From contig VZRN01001171.1 of assembly GCA_013397935.1 (NCBI GenBank), forward strand, positions 62,001 to 126,000: a DNA stretch of 64,000 nucleotides. Direction: 5' to 3'. The position numbers and the translations under genes are program-made. This DNA comes from Dasyornis broadbenti. Lineage: Eukaryota > Chordata > Aves > Passeriformes > Dasyornithidae. Positions within the stretch are counted from its first letter, which is position 1; each line of letters begins with the position of its first letter. Shown here in pieces: positions 23,379 to 35,888 of this stretch. The notes under the pieces were generated by a model. That model was not told the origin of the DNA and did not search any database. It worked only from the letters and a program-made list of their open reading frames with translations.

Positions 23379-24669
23379 TTCAACTTGGATAAGATTTCTT
23401 CTAAGATAAATCACGTCTTTACCTAGAGGTATGACAAACTTGAGATTTTTGAAGGTTTTTTTTTTCCCCCTCTTATTTAAGTAAAAGGAGAAAACATCCA
23501 ACCCCCAACACCTCTCCCAACCATTAGAAATTACTGATTATTACCAGTAACTGTTGTCTTTGCATTTACTTTGCTCACCTGTCAGAAAGCCTGAAAGACA
23601 ACTCTTTAATAAAATTTTGATATGAGAGAAAATTACTTTGCTGAAAGCATAGAAATTTTAAGCCGTTTTGGTTTCCTGTTAGTTTTTTCTGTAGGTCTAT
23701 TGAGAAGTAAAATGTCCTCTAAGCCACAGAGCTAGTCTTGTTGTGATGAAATAATATCCTTTAAAGGCTTTTTCATATTCTAGTATAGCATTTGTCTTTA
23801 TTACTTCTGCTGATTCTTAGAACTATAGCCCAGTGTCTTCAGTTGGTGAGAGCCTGGTGTTCTTATTTTGTGAAAAGTAATCTCGGTTGGTTGCAGATCA
23901 ACTTCATGGTCCAGATAACTTCTTGCTAAGAACACATATTTTAAATACTTATAATAGTTTCAGTTAGCTATTCCTGTGTTTCCATGGAGATAAAATGGAA
24001 CTTTTGAAATAGTCTTTTTTCATGAAGAAATGCTGCAAAGTTTTGTGCGCTCTTTTGTTAATAATTTGATTAATTCCTATTAATTTCTAAGACATCATAT
24101 TAGTTTTCTGATTTATTTCCTTCCAAGTTGTACCATTCAAATTACCATAACACAACCAAATTCTTTAACATCCCTTAATGGTCTCTTATGACTCCACACA
24201 ATACATATTGCTTGAAATAAGGGTACTAGATAAATGGCATTATGCAATAGACGTTAGGGAAACTTTCACCAAAAAGATAGTTGCTACCCTTGCAAATGAA
24301 AAATAACACGGTGCTACTTTTCCATGGCAGTGATCATCCACATAATCCTACATGAGTTGGATAGGAACACTGTGCTATATATCTATGAGACTAATATCCT
24401 GTCTCAGAATAGTAATTGTTTGATGGGAATCATCACAAATGATAGGACAGATTAATGTTTAATACCACCTTTATCTACCTGCATGACCTCAGTGTAGCCA
24501 GGGAGTGATGTACTTGTGCAGAAAGATGGAAAGGTGGGCTGTGTTACCAACAGATTTTTTGCTAGGAAAAGCCTTTAAAACATGAAAATGAAACTTAAAC
24601 TATGTCTTTTTATGGTTTGCTACAGCTTTGCTGTATTGATAGAATGTAACAGCGAGTATAACATCCCAG
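23379..24669. other. Unique noncoding stretch
   Basis: T-rich run near 23457. No gene, repeat or signal was recognised. Confidence 0.5.
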
Positions 24670-24833
24670 ATGAGGCTGTGGAGTCTCCATCCGTGGAGAT
24701 ATCAAAAGCTGCCTGGACACTGGAGTGGGCAGCCTGTTCTAGGTGGCCCAGCTTAAGCAGAGAGTTGGGCCTGATGACCTCCAGAGGTCCCTGCCAACCT
24801 CAGCCTTTCTGTGATTCTGGGATATCTTTGCCA
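24670..24833 (+). mobile_element. CR1 LINE 3' end, + orientation
   Basis: Holds the typical CR1 3' blocks in order: CTGCCTGGACACTGGAGTGG, GCAGCCTGTTCTAGGTGGCC, TTGGGCCTGATGACCTCCAG, AGGTCCCTGCCAACCTCAGC, ending in the octamer-like TTTCTGTGATTCTG. It is strongly 5'-truncated (about 165 bp) and in the opposite orientation to the copies at 9768 and 16458. A short frame at 24582-24839 runs through it by chance. Confidence 0.92.
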
Positions 24834-27473
24834 GTGTAGTTGCCTCTTAAATGAAAGGACTAAAGTTGCTATGCAGGTAAGGTACTCCTAATGTAGACCT
24901 GACCTGTAATGATTTTGTGCATGATTTGCTATACTGTACGTTTTTGGTCTGTATGGCATTGCAGTAACTGCTTTGTCCTGGCAAGAATTTAGGCACAGAA
25001 CAAGGGTAGTGTATAATAAGCTGCATTTTGGTTGTCTGTACATTCACTAGTCTGAGATTTAACAGACCTTCTTATTCTGACATCTGGAATTTTTGTGACC
25101 ATTGACATCCAAGAAAGCTTAAAACCCAAAAAATATAAAAGAGCCTATCAGTGAAAAATACTGAGGAATTTTTATTCTATGTTGTACTTCTGGTGGTGAA
25201 AAAAGTATTCCTGGATTTTTTTTTTTTTTGGCAGGTGTGTGGCAAGTGGAATCCATTGATGTGAAAACCAGTAGCATTTGTATATAGCTGATAGTAGTGT
25301 TTCAAAACCAAGATTGCTAGCTTTTGACAAAATAAAAAACCAGAAATATCTGTTTACCACTTTCCATTTTGACAAACTGACAAATGTGACTTCATTTAAC
25401 TGAAGTGCTTCTCAGCCCTACCCTCCTGCATACGATAAACTTCAATATTTGAGCTTTGCGAAGATGAACTGTTGCTCCTTCTTGCCTTTTGTACTGTTCT
25501 TAAGGCCCTAAGTGATGTTGTTCCTAAGTTGACCAGCTCTTTTTGGAAATGAACTATGAAAATAAAGATGTATGGGTAGTAGTTAGATGAGACTTTAAAA
25601 TAGAGTTTATTGTAGGAGCACACTGTCCTTGACAGTCCTGCTGCTTTTCTCATAAAACCTTCTGCAGACTTCTCTGGGTGTGGGCAGTGAGCAAGTTGTG
25701 AATCTTTGATGTGTGTGGCCTTGATGCCTGGCTGGGTGTAATGCTGTCTGGAGGAGTAATGAGAGGGGCTACGGTTCCTCTACCCAGATCCTGACCCCTC
25801 TTTAGGCTGCCAGCGGGGGACTCGCCACATCTGCAAGTTGTATCCGACTGGTAAACTCCCAGGGTAGAAGGAAAAGAGGTTCAAGGAAGGGACCTGAGTG
25901 CTGGCACTTCCTAGGCTCTTTTTCCTTGATTGTGATGCCTATCACTTTGTTTTTAAAACCAGTCTCTGTTTTGTGCTGCATTTATGTGCGCTCTTTTATC
26001 GACTGCTGTGTTCACTGCAATCTTGTGTATGATAAGCATGAAGCTCGCTGCTGACCAAGGCACTTGTGTAGCCATTCAAAAGCAGCCTGTGAAATGCACA
26101 CAGAGACAGGAGAAAAGCATATTTTGTCTTAGGACATCCAGGAATTGCTTGTCTAGCTGACTTCAGGGAAAATGTTTTTCCACTGGAAACATCCAGTTCA
26201 AGTTACCATGGGTTTCTGAGTTTCACAGACAAGTTGTGGGTTTTTTGAAACTCATCTGAGGTGAAACAGAACTCTGAATTGCATCATGCACTTCAGTGCT
26301 AATGTGAGTAGCACTTGTTGCGTTTTTATATTCGCTAAATAAGACACCTAAATTAACTGTTAACATATGATCTGGGTCAAGTCTTGGTTATGAAATGCTG
26401 AGCGAGCCACCCAGTCATTTCACTCTACCAGGAACCAATACTGGTTGTCTTTTGCTAGAATGTTTTGCTTCATACTTGCTTAAATATTTATTTTTATGTT
26501 TTTATCATACAAAGGAGAAAGCAAAATTTAAGTAATTGTTCTGCAGCTGGATAGTCAAAATAAGACTTTATTTAGACATTTCAAATATAAGTTTTCTAGT
26601 CCTTGACACTGTTTTCATAAAACAAAAGCATGTTGAAATGAATTAAGTGGTTTTTGAGGGAAAATAGGGTAAAAGTAACGTTTTCAAATCCCCAAATCTT
26701 TTACATTAAAGTCATTCTCAAAACTGTGTGTGAAAAATCGCCATTTAGCACAAAATAATTTGATTTTGTGGCCTTCAAGGAAGAAGGTATTTGTAATAGT
26801 GAAATATTAATAAGGTCAGTATAGCTTGGGAATATGAATTTGACCATATAATAGTGTATTGAGGTAAAATTTTGATGATGCGATAAATGAATAAATACTT
26901 GATTGGATAATGGCTGATTAACATGTTGGATTAATATATCTAGAAGATATACTTGGACCAGAGAGATTATGAGCGTTTACTCCTTTTAGTACTTCACAGA
27001 GAAGGTATTTTAAACCTCCAAATGTGCAAAATACCCCCAAGTGAGAATTATGTTGTTTTACATTCAAACTAGTAACTTGTACATTCTTCCTGAATTTATA
27101 GGGCTAAAAAGTAGAGAAGGTTGGGATCAAGACTTTGATGAAGCTTTTTAGTGGAACAGGAAAGAATCAGTAATTTGGAAACAACCAAAATGACCCTCCT
27201 AGTATAAAGGCTTGGCGTTTCTTCTGCACGCATATTTAATATTCACTATTAATCATTAACTTAAAAGTCTGCTTGTGCTTTCAAAGTATGTCTTGAAGGT
27301 TTGTGCATGAAGGAATACAAACACAGGTTTTCCAAAATGAGAAATAATTAAGATAAATGTTCATAGAGGAGCCAAGTATTCAAATTTGGCTTTGGTTGTG
27401 TTACTACTGTCTCAGGACCCACGGTGTATTTCCTTTATGTAATAAATTATTCTGCCTAATGTGTTTAATTTTT
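24834..27473. other. Unique noncoding stretch
   Basis: Mostly AT-rich, with a GC-richer segment at about 25680-25920 that matches no repeat I know. A GCAG-GTAAGG 5' splice-like site lies near 24876, but the upstream frame is stopped. No gene was recognised. Confidence 0.5.
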
Positions 27474-27519
27474 ATAGAATCATAGAATATTCTGAGTTGG
27501 AAGGGACCCACAAATCATA
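27474..27519 (-). mobile_element. CR1 LINE 3' tail (about 45 bp)
   Basis: The two octamers (ATAGAATCATAGAAT on +) are followed by TCTGAGTTGGAAGGGACCCA and then unrelated DNA. It is one of the shortest recognisable CR1 pieces and matches the 9768 copy across its length. Confidence 0.88.
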
Positions 27520-30500
27520 ATATTTGAACACTAGTGTTTAAGCACACATTAATAAAATGAAAGTAGTTGTAAAAATGTCATCAGTAACAGTTTAAGTAAT
27601 AATTAATTAATAGTGGGTCCTGCTGTGTTGCCAAACACAACTTCTCTAGGTACCCAGTTGTGAGTAGGACCATGCTGGATTGGGGAAGTGTGACTGACAT
27701 GCACACACATATTCCCAGGCTAGTTTTCCTGTATCTATTTCAAGGACTGATGGGTTGGAAATGTTGGTGACTTGAGCTTCACCCCTAGTTTAGATTTGTT
27801 GAGACGTGATCAGATTCATGCCTGTCCCGCTGTTGATACCTATGCTAACCAACATAAAACTAAATTGGTATGTCTGCAGCATAGATAAACTCTGAAAAGA
27901 AAAGTTTGTGAAATGCTGCCCTAACCAAGGTGACCAAAGCTTTTTACTCTCAAATGGTTTGCAGCAGCAAATGAGAAGAGGAGAAAGGAGCATTTTTTTT
28001 CTGATCTATTTACGAGAAGTTCCACAATAACCATAGCCACAGAATTGTGTGGGCATTTCCTTGTGTAAACAAGCCCTGCCCTGTCTTTGAAGAGGATAAG
28101 TGGCAGTCTTTTGCTATGTTAGTGAGACTTTGGCCATAGAATGTTGCAGATAAGGAACTGTGTTTACCCTATACCTCAGATTTGCCTTGTGAATTTTGAG
28201 TCACAGCTCAGTTTATGGGTATGTAGGGAGTGAGGAGTAGTAGCATTTGGTTTATAATTCAAACTGAAGTGATTTCTTTACTGCTTATTAACTGTGTATG
28301 GTCACATAAAGAGACTGGAAAAGTGTTGATAGGAGCTTGGAGTAACTTTACAATACTTGGTATCATAGGTGTTGAATGTACAAATGTGATCAGAAGAACT
28401 GAGTCACTGGTTAAAGGAGTTCACCTTAGGAAAAAAAAAAGAGATTCTCTTGTAGAATGAGGTTAAAGATTTGAGTTCCTAGCTGATGACATTTTTGGGT
28501 CTAAATTAGTATTCTGTTTCACAGAACATAAACATTTATTATCTTCCTGGTACACAAAATACCTGTGTGCCCACTCTGTGGTTCATGGGAAAATCATTTG
28601 ACCAGGAACTGGAGTTTGGCCAATACTTATCTGTACAAAATAGAACATCTTGCAGTGTTACTAATTTTGAGGAAATTTAGTGAGAAAACTAGGAAAATAT
28701 TTCTAATTTTTTTTTATTTGAAGTCATGTGGAATTTCCTGTATGAAAAAAATCTACTGTAGACTTGGCACACACAGGCATGAATACTTTAAGTTTTTGTT
28801 TCTATTCTACTTAATGTACACTTCCTAACTGCCAAGTATTTTTTGCTTTCCAGTTTCCTTTAAGGGCATGAGTGTTCTTTTAATCACGAGCTGGCTGCTC
28901 ATAGCATTCTTTAAAACACTTGCTCAGCTGCTTCCTAACTCAGGATCGATAACTTCATAGATAATTAAACTAACCATCTCTTAAAAATAGATGCCATCTT
29001 CTATATCCCTTATACCCCCAACCTCCCACTTATCCTATTTGACAGTCTCTGCTTATGCTAGTTTGCCAAGCTGAATATTAATACTCCAGTGCCAGAATGC
29101 CTGGCCCGACCAGTGAGGGATCCTTTGCAGACAGCTGCTCTACAGGCATTGTAACTTCATAGCTTGAAATGCAGGGACTTATTTATCCTAAATATAACTA
29201 ACAGCAATAGAAATTAATATTTTTTTTAAAAATTGCACTTAATTATCAGCCCAGCTATTGCTGCTACTAACATTTTCTAGAGAATACTGTTTCAGAAGTT
29301 CTGATTTAGTTTTTTTACTTTAAAAGTAAAGTTAGCGTACTCTAACAATATTTTTGAACCTTTAGACACAATATTGGACTTGTGATTTCTGTTAAAACAC
29401 AACTAGATGACTGTCACAAACACATAACCTTGAACAGCTAAACTGACCTGAAATTTATAATTCTTGTTGTGAAACATGACACTGTTCTGCAACAAAAGAC
29501 ATTAAGCTGGTGTAATAAATGCAGTCTTCATTTATTGTTCCTCCTGAATCGTGTTACCAGCTTTCCTGGAATAAATAATATTTTGTCTATTGATATTTTC
29601 AATTGGAAGACAATGCAGGTGTATTCCTTAAGGTAATTCCTGTGTTCTTAGAATTTTTACTTTACAAAGTTTAACATTGTCAACTCATATTGCCTCAAAG
29701 AAGTATGGAATCGAAATCCAGGCTTTCTCTGTTAAAGATTGAGAGATGTTGATAATGGGGATTAGACAAAATCTCTAAAGAGGTTGTCTATAAAATGTGG
29801 ATTATAGGCCTTTTGGTCGTGTTTTGTAAGAGTATAGATATTAACCTTTTTATCTGTGAAATGTTAGAAAAAACTTTTTGCAAGATCAAAGGAAGTTTAA
29901 GGTGCAAAACAGAGTGGTGTAGATTTGTGGGGGTGAAAACACATTTCTGCGCTTAGGTTTCAAAACTCTGTACTTTCAGTCAGTGATTGCTGAGCAGTGA
30001 CTTTCTTATGACTTGCTGTGATGCCTGAGATTTCTGGGGGAAAATATTGCATAAGAGTGAGATTATTCTTGAAAAGTATTTATGTACTTATAAGTTTGCA
30101 TTCTTACATAGACAAGATGGTTGCTTCTAAAGTACATTGAAACATTGAGGTTTCTATCAGTAAAGCTCTAAGTTTGCATACTGTAATTGAAAGAGTTTTT
30201 TACTGTTAGTAAAATTTGGACGAATAGTAGAATAGTATGTTCAAAAGTTAGTATTTCCCTTAGAGGAAATCCTAGTTGGTTTCTCTGTAAAAACTCTGTT
30301 AATAGAGTGGCTAACGTGGGCCATGATGAACGACCTGGTAGCATTTGAGTCATTGTCTTAGTACTTAAAATTACCAGTGACTCTAAGTAAAAATTAATGA
30401 GAAATTATGACTTAGAGGATAGTAGAAACATGGTTTTTATAAAGTCACTGTGTCTTTGCATGTGTAGATAAGTTAAGGTTTTTTGGTTATGTACAGTTGT

Positions 30501-32362
30501 CCCAGAAAGCATTCAGGAACAAATTGCCAAATGTAAAGAAAATATATGTTTAATGCATTTACTAACTGCATTCTCATTCCTCTACTGCATCTTTTTTAGT
30601 AGTGGAACCCTTTTTAGTATTCAAAAATACTGAAGCTGATACAAAACTAATTTGTATAAATTTTTCTATGAATACATATTAGAACATTCAGATGTAGTGT
30701 GAATATTCTTATATTATAATTGCATGGTTGGGGTGAGCTCTTATTTTTACTCAACTAAATTTAAATCTTAATTTGGTCATTTGGACCTAAGCTCAGGGGG
30801 AAGGTAGGGTGAAGGGAATCAGTTTTCTCTGTAGCAAGATGAACTTGTTTTTCTGTCCCTCTCAGCTTCCTCGCAGATTAAATTTTAATAAAATCTTAGT
30901 AACATAGGAACTTTTTAGACATCTTCTTTCTTAAAGTACTTAACTGTTGGCACTATTCCAATGGACTTTAAAGAAACAGTTGAAAAATTTCTAATTAGTA
31001 ACTTTAACTCAAGTGCTGGCAGGTTTTTAATAAACTTTTAAGTGATATGCAATAAAATAATTTTTTTATTCCCAATATAAAATACATTAAAGGAAAACAA
31101 TATATTAAACAAAAATTAAATGAATGCCTTAGAAATCTTACTTACTATACTGGTAAAGTTAATAAATATCCACTGATGGCTTATAATCCTGATATGACTC
31201 TGCCAATACAACTTGTTGCAGATGATGGAGTTGTTTTCTGAGACAGCTGTGTTTGTAAATGATAGTGCAACATTTTTCAAACTACATTGGCAGTTACTCA
31301 ATACATTTCTCCATGAAGTCTCTTTTACTAATGGAAATACTTAGTAGTGGAAAGGATAAATTATTCTTTGCTCAGATGTTGAGGGTTCAGGCTAATAAAA
31401 ATCAAATTAGTTTAAAAGGTAGGGGAAATGCCTGGCCTGGGATACACATAGGATTAAACTCAACTGTTCTTTCTGGCGGGAAAAATTTTGCTTACCCTCT
31501 TGTGTCAGAAGTGTTTCGTGGGTCTCAGCATTTCCAATCTCCTTCCTCCATGCACTGGGCAGCAAATGTTCCTGCTTTGAAGAGCTCCAACAGCATGTTA
31601 ACAATTCCCAAAATATTTCTGGCAGCCAAGTACTATCATACTGGGTGACTTGAGAAGGATTCTAGGAGCCTTGTAGGAGTTGCTTACCAGTTTGGCTTGG
31701 AATCCTTTAGGCTAGCTGATTTGTTGGAGGGCACAAGTGCCTGTAATACAGATGAGAGTAATCTTGTCTTGAAATTAAAGCCTTATTTCATTTGAAGTTA
31801 ATGGTATTTATGATACTGGATGATTGATTTTGGTAGTGGTAGGCTATGAGCTCTTTAAAAGAAATAGGGAGGGTAAGAAGGAAAAAATATGGTTGTTATT
31901 TAAAAAACCCCCATGAGCCAACAATATACTTTTCAATAAGAGATACTTTGGAAAATATGGAAGGTGGGCTGCAAACAAAAGGCTTATTTTTTTGAGATCT
32001 AATGAGTTTGATATAGTTGCAAATGTTATATATGACCTGGGGTCTCTGACTAATTTTTGTATTTTTATAGCCACACTATTTCTAAAAAGAACAAAGAATT
32101 TTAATTTTTCTCTAAATGTGTAAAATTTGGATATGCCCTTTAAAACCCAGCACTATTTGCCGTACCATTTGCCAAAACTCTGAGGGCTTAAATCAACACA
32201 GAAACCCGAAATTATATTCTTGTTTGATAATTTGATGCTGCACCTGTATGTCTACCTTTGAGTGTCTATGGATGATGACACACAAGGGTGAAGAGCAACA
32301 TTTGAGAGTGGTGTAGTGTTTCCAGCATTGCTTTCAGCTGGTCTAGGGGTGTTTACCATGGA
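27520..32362. other. Unique AT-rich noncoding stretch
   Basis: No interspersed repeat or gene was recognised over 4.8 kb. Open frames up to 129 codons (31259-31648, +) show no domain and are within chance length. A small palindrome, TTTACTTTAAAAGTAAA, lies near 29315. Confidence 0.5.
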
Positions 32363-32960
32363 TGTGCGGTGGGTTGACCATGACTGGTTGGCAGATGCCC
32401 ATCCAGCTGCTCCTGCTGCTGGGGTCTCTCTGTCCCTGCTCCCACTCTCCCCTCGGGGCTCTCAGCGCTGTTTCCCACCGCTTCCCCTGGCTCAGCCCCA
32501 GCTGCCGGGCAGCGTTTTGCCCTCCCTTGGCCAGGCTTTCCCTGGGGCTCTCGCCCGCCCACCCGCCCGTGGCTGAGGGGCTCAGCCGTGCCCTGCGCTG
32601 GGGCCGCTGGAGCTGAGTCAGTTTTGGGAGCTCCAGAGAGATGCTCCAGAGGCTGCCCCTTCAGCCCTTGCTGCTGCAACACCATGACACCTGCACCCAG
32701 GCACAGGCACAGAGGTCAGGATGCACAGGTGCTGTCACTGACAAGGGAGGGCTTTGTCCCTGTCCTCCAGTGCCTTCTGCTCCCAGCCGTGGGGCGCCAG
32801 GCTTGCCTTGCCTTGGCTGAGGTGGTTGCTGTGCTGTTGTAGGTCACTTCGAGCTGCTGTAAGGCAATTTATGGAACACCCTGCAGGTGCAAAAACAGCA
32901 GGGAGGAGCAGTTGTGCCCATGAGCTGTGTCCTCTCAGGGTGTACTTGCCAAGCATCAGT
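32363..32960. mobile_element. Probable ERV LTR-derived block, CpG-rich
   Basis: Composition jumps to very GC-rich, with about a dozen CpGs in 32440-32620. The left edge, TGTGCGGTGGGTTGACC followed by GGCAGATGCCCATCCAGCTG, resembles the start of the solo LTR at 53462 (TGTGATGGTTTGACC, then ATGCCAGGTACCCCC) and the TGACC-TGCCAGGTGCCCACC ends I associate with passerine ERVL LTRs. The right edge and target duplications were not found, so the end is approximate and the element is probably partial or diverged. The 84-110-codon frames on both strands are side effects of high GC. The alternative is a small CpG-island promoter. Confidence 0.35.
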
Positions 32961-35404
32961 GAGCTGTACAAGTGCTGATAGATGTTGTCCCTAGTGGCTT
33001 TTTTGTTCATCTGTGGAAACAGGGAAGAACAGGAGCAGAAATAGACTAGTTTTCAGCTTAGTCCCTGCTCTCCCTGATTTCATGGCTTTGTCAGTGATGG
33101 TGATGGCCTTGCCCTAGCTGGTGGTAGCTCAGGATCAGAGGATTCCTGCCAGTTTCAAGGGCTCTTGCAGCAAGCCTTGCCCAGGGCAGAAGGTTGCTGG
33201 CCTCCCAAAGGCCCTGATCCCTCCATCTCTGCATGTAAGGTGTCCTTTCTCCAGTTAGAACATTTTACATCCCAAGGATCTAAGCAGATAAGTTTGGAGT
33301 CTTGTACTACCTGCTCTGCTAGATTTTTGTACAGTGTTTTTCTTGCATTGTGGTGCTGAGCAGCTTCTTAAGGCACTGCACACAAAAGTAGAATGTTTCC
33401 CCACTAAATTCTGATTTTGAATTTCTAAGTACACTTTCTGGAAGACAGAAGACTTCACGAATGCAGTTAAAAGGGATGATCTTGAAGAAATAATGAGGGT
33501 TTAGGACTTCAAAGAATGCTTGTAACTATCAGGCTGTGTGCTTGCGTAGATACAATCTTTTGTTTGCGTGTGTTTGGCCTGAAAGCACAACCCAGTTGTC
33601 ACTATGATGTGTTACTCTGTTACAAGCACATAATCATTTTAGAACTGAATACAAAGTTCTCATTACATTTTAATAAAAGGGACATGCAAGTATTTCCTCA
33701 TGGCTACAGTGTGAAATATTCTCAGCATAGATGCAGAGATACAGATGCTTTTTTTCTTTCTACATCCATTTATCCAGATTGCCTGTAACATGAACAGTAG
33801 CTCAGCTGAGATCTGCTTTGGAGTGGGTTCAGTTTTGGAAGGAGAGCACAAAACTGCAGTGTTAATGCTTTTCTTTCTTTTCCCACTGGCTGGGCTGTTT
33901 TTATCTTTCCTCACTGGATCATGGTGTCAGGGACATAAAAATTGCCTAGAGTAAGAATTACTGTTCTTATTTCATATAAAATGATATATGGATGTTGAAA
34001 TTGTGCAGTAGTAGTTCTGGCAATATAGACCTCTGAAAATGATTTTGTTTTAATGTACTCAAAGAATGCTGTATGTTGAAATGGTTAGACTCTAGTTAAA
34101 GAAAAATAACAGAAAAATAGCATTAACTTTTTTAAAAAACAGTATTTGCACTCTGATGGGGTTTTTTTATGTCAACACTTCTGAGACCAAGATTGTGATT
34201 TGTTTGAAGTTTACTGGTCAGTGTGAAAATTTACTGTGAAAGGCGTCTATGTTTGTCAAGTTAATTTTTCAGGGGTATGAAATTCAAACTTTACAAGTTT
34301 AAATATTTAGCCTTGAGACTGGAAGCTAATGCACTTCCTATCAAAAATGTTATAACTCAAATTGTAAGCACAGTGAATTATTCCAGCATTCATATGAGTA
34401 ATTTTTATTCTGTTTACATGATTAATTAATGCTTGTTAAGTTCCAGTGAACTGCAGGATTCTAAAATGAAGAAAAAAAAATACATGTATTGATTTAAGCT
34501 GATTATTTAAATATAGTGGATTAACTGAAGTAAGAAATTGCTTCGATATCCTGAAAGCAATACAGTTTAGTCCATCGCGTTTTTTTGATCTATTAGTCTT
34601 CAGAATATGTTTGCATGTTTGTTAAATTGTTAATAACTTGTTCAGATGTCCCCATGCTTTGACATTCTTTGGAATACTGAAATTGCTGCATGTTGAAGTG
34701 GGAAAACAAAGCTCTCCGGGGCTTTTCAAATGCAAGTGGAGAGTTATAAATTAGAACTGCTTAATGATTTATGCACGCACAGCTCACCAGAAATTTTGTG
34801 AAAAATTTTAAAATTTACAGACTCTTGCGAATGATTACTTAAAAATTAATTTGAAAATACTTCTGGAGCTGAGAGATCTGCCTCTGACTGGAACAGCAGA
34901 GTGCTACCGTCACAGAAAGTGATAATATGATAACTTGGCTTCATTTCTCCAATTTGTGGTCAACAGGATCCTAGTAGTGTAGAACTGGAAAAATCAGTTT
35001 CAGGGTGCCTGTTGATCTGTGTGAAGTTTTTGATTTATTTGTTTTACTATACCTTTGTGTTTTGGTTAGCTTTTGCATTCAAATAACTCTTTCTAAACTG
35101 AATGTGTCCTTTTTTCTCTTAGCTAGCTTTTTTTTTATCTATGTGAAATAGTTTTCATTAAAAAGTTTATAGTTGTAGCTCAGGGTATCAGTTTTGCATC
35201 TGGGCATATCTGGATGAATATATAGATCAATATCATTGTGAGGATAAAAATCATAATGCAACTAAGATTATTTCTGTTTGAGTTAATTGATCGGGGCGGG
35301 GGATGGGTTGACAGAAGTCTAAGCCAGCTGTGGTTCCTGACAGTGCTGAAGGCTGACAGTGTTCTGGGTTACATCAGTGAAAGTAGAGCCAGTAGGTGAA
35401 GGGA
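32961..35404. other. Unique noncoding stretch
   Basis: 32961-33250 is still somewhat GC-rich and may be the outer part of the preceding element. Beyond that it is ordinary AT-rich DNA with no recognised gene or repeat. Confidence 0.45.
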
Positions 35405-35888
35405 TTATTCCCCATTACTTGACACTGACTAGACCATGTGTGGAATCCTGTGTCAGGTTTTGGCGCTCCTAGTACAAGAGCGCTGATAAGCTTGAGTGAA
35501 TCTATGGTCAGCCTGTAAGTCAGAGGACAGGAGCATGGAAGGGAGGGAAGAGACAGGGACAGTTGTGCTTGTTCAGATGGCAGAAAAGGTGGTGTGAGGA
35601 GGCCTAGTAGCAGATATACGGGTTAAAAAATGAGCAGTAAGACCTAATCTGGAGCATGAAGCTTCCAGTTTCGAGTGGGGAAGAAAATTATCACTATGAA
35701 GTCATTTAAGCACTGGAACTGGTTAACCAGAGATATCGTGAGCTCTCCATGCTTGGAGTTTGTCAAGACCATGCTGGGTGAAGCCCTGAGCAGTCTGGTC
35801 TAAATTCACTGTTGTCCCTGCTTTGAGCAGAGCGTTGAACTAGGTCATCCCGAGGTCCCTTCCCAGCCGAAATGTATTGTGATTTTGT
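35405..35888 (+). mobile_element. CR1 LINE 3' fragment, + orientation (about 480 bp)
   Basis: The longest CR1 piece here. In order it shows a block equivalent to the CR1 segment around TGTGTCAGGTTTTGGCGCTC, a block around GTTAACCAGAGATATCGTGA, GGAGTTTGTCAAGACCATGC, GAGCAGTCTGGTCTAAATTC and the end TCATCCCGAGGTCCCTTCCC, with a degraded octamer (TATTGTGATTTTGTGG). Many substitutions point to an old copy. No ORF2 coding remains. Confidence 0.88.

Noticed and set aside
24582..24839. 85-codon frame on +
   Set aside because: Mostly the CR1 3' tail read by chance.
32316..32842. Overlapping frames of 84-110 codons on both strands
   Set aside because: Open because the block is CpG-rich; several frames are open at once, with no domain.
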